Part shown: piece after piece, positions 4,688-5,319 of the stretch
Layout of the letters: each line of letters starts with the position of its first letter
Numbering within the stretch: the first letter of the stretch is position 1
NCBI GenBank assembly: GCA_009692275.1
Contig: SHZL01000199.1
Span: 1 to 5,319 of the forward strand
Reading direction: 5' to 3'
DNA: 5,319 nt
Source of the DNA: Lysobacterales bacterium
GTDB lineage: Bacteria > Pseudomonadota > Gammaproteobacteria > Xanthomonadales > SZUA-36
The notes under the pieces: generated by a model
The model's database searches: none
Seen by the model: only the letters and a program-made list of their open reading frames with translations
Told to the model about the DNA's origin: nothing
Made by a program: the position numbers and the translations under genes

Positions 4688-5319
4688 TCAGGCCACATCC
4701 CCGACTTTACCGCGCATGCTGAGCCGGCGTGTCCATACGCTTTTACACAGCGCGGCCAGATTGTTGGTAGTCCAGTACAGGACCATGCCTGCAGGAAAGG
4801 TATAAAACACGATAAAAAAGGCCAGCGCCAAAAGCAACATATTACGCATTTGCTGCCTGTATAAATCGGGATTGGAGGCCAGTGGCCGGTGCTCCGCGGC
4901 CGCCCAGATGGAAAGCCCGGTCATGAGAAAAGGCAGGAGGTTAAATGTGCTGCCAAAAAATGGCAAGCTGAACGGCAATTGAAACACCGCATCGGGTTGG
5001 GACAGGTCCTTGATCCACAAGAAGCCGGTGCCCAGCAGATCAATGTTTTCTGCCAGCATATCGAAGGCGCCGATGAAGACCGGAATCACCACCGCCACAC
5101 CCAGCAGGCTTTTCAGGCCATATAAAGGGTGGACTTTCTGCTCCTCGTACAAGGCCAGGATCCGCTTTACTTGCTCCTCGCCACGATAGTCCTTCCTGAT
5201 ACGGGATAATTCCGGCGCCAGCCTTGCCTCCTTTGCGTGCACGCGTTGCTGGATGCGATCTGCTGTCCGGCTCAGCGGTAACATCAGCAAATGAACCGTG
5301 ACCGATAGAAACATGATGG
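4688..5319 (-). CDS. YidC/Oxa1-family membrane insertase paralogue, 5' part beyond the window
   Basis: The frame is open to the right edge. The ATG at 5314 falls inside what should be a membrane segment (VTVHLLMLPLS), so it is probably internal and the start lies outside. Numbering from that Met: a charged cytoplasmic hairpin at 16-62 including LAPELSRIRKDYRG; a membrane segment at about 69-87; WIKDLSQPD at 100-108, typical of YidC; NLLPFLMTGLSIW at 125-137; and the last segment, 160-185, ending in FPAGMVLYWTTNNL. The protein stops soon after, without the long basic tail common in the housekeeping YidC. The gene also lacks the rpmH-rnpA-yidD neighbourhood, so it looks like a paralogue. The Arg usually found in the first conserved helix (E. 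coli R366, by my alignment) is His here (5291-5293). It is likely transcribed with the PhyH gene, one base downstream. By family knowledge it inserts or folds membrane proteins; its client is unknown. Confidence 0.82.
   Translation of the reverse strand, partial: IMFLSVTVHLLMLPLSRTADRIQQRVHAKEARLAPELSRIRKDYRGEEQVKRILALYEEQKVHPLYGLKSLLGVAVVIPVFIGAFDMLAENIDLLGTGFLWIKDLSQPDAVFQLPFSLPFFGSTFNLLPFLMTGLSIWAAAEHRPLASNPDLYRQQMRNMLLLALAFFIVFYTFPAGMVLYWTTNNLAALCKSVWTRRLSMRGKVGDVA

Noticed and set aside
4684..4699. Similarity of the YidC-like gene's end (GATGTGGCCTGAAATG) to the metB stop repeats
   Set aside because: The match is short, follows normal codons and start/stop overlap, and is not tandem; treated as coincidence.

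Overview
The window looks like chromosomal DNA of a Gram-negative bacterium, most likely a gammaproteobacterium. The basis is an LPS inner-core gene pair (Kdo kinase and an OpsX-type heptosyltransferase), a MetB close to the E. coli enzyme, and bacterial Shine-Dalgarno sites. The species cannot be named from the sequence alone.

Left part (1-1909): a 3-deoxy-D-manno-octulosonic acid (Kdo) kinase gene, kdkA, runs leftward and leaves the window just before its catalytic Asp. An opsX-type heptosyltransferase gene runs rightward. The two are divergent. The same pair is known in Haemophilus influenzae, where KdkA phosphorylates Kdo and OpsX adds the first heptose. The kdkA-opsX gap is almost filled by a 276-bp element (505-780) with perfect 23-bp inverted ends and two large internal fold-backs. 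It begins 2 bp from the kdkA start codon and supplies the kdkA ribosome-binding site. A 13-codon leader ORF with a good Shine-Dalgarno overlaps the opsX start as ATGA.

Middle (1910-3504): metB (cystathionine gamma-synthase) runs leftward and converges on opsX. Its upstream region is rich in small inverted repeats, two of which compete for the same bases. The 3' end of metB lies in an imperfect 12-bp tandem repeat that repeats the stop codon in frame.

Right part (3505-5319): a leftward, tightly packed cluster encodes a short YidC/Oxa1-family insertase paralogue (5' end beyond the window), a phytanoyl-CoA dioxygenase-family (PhyH) Fe(II)/2-oxoglutarate oxygenase, and a DUF6165-family protein. 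The DUF6165 gene also ends in a 12-bp tandem repeat with a stop codon in frame in every unit. Two unrelated genes thus share the same kind of 3' end. No rRNA, tRNA, CRISPR array, transposase or convincing intrinsic terminator was seen.
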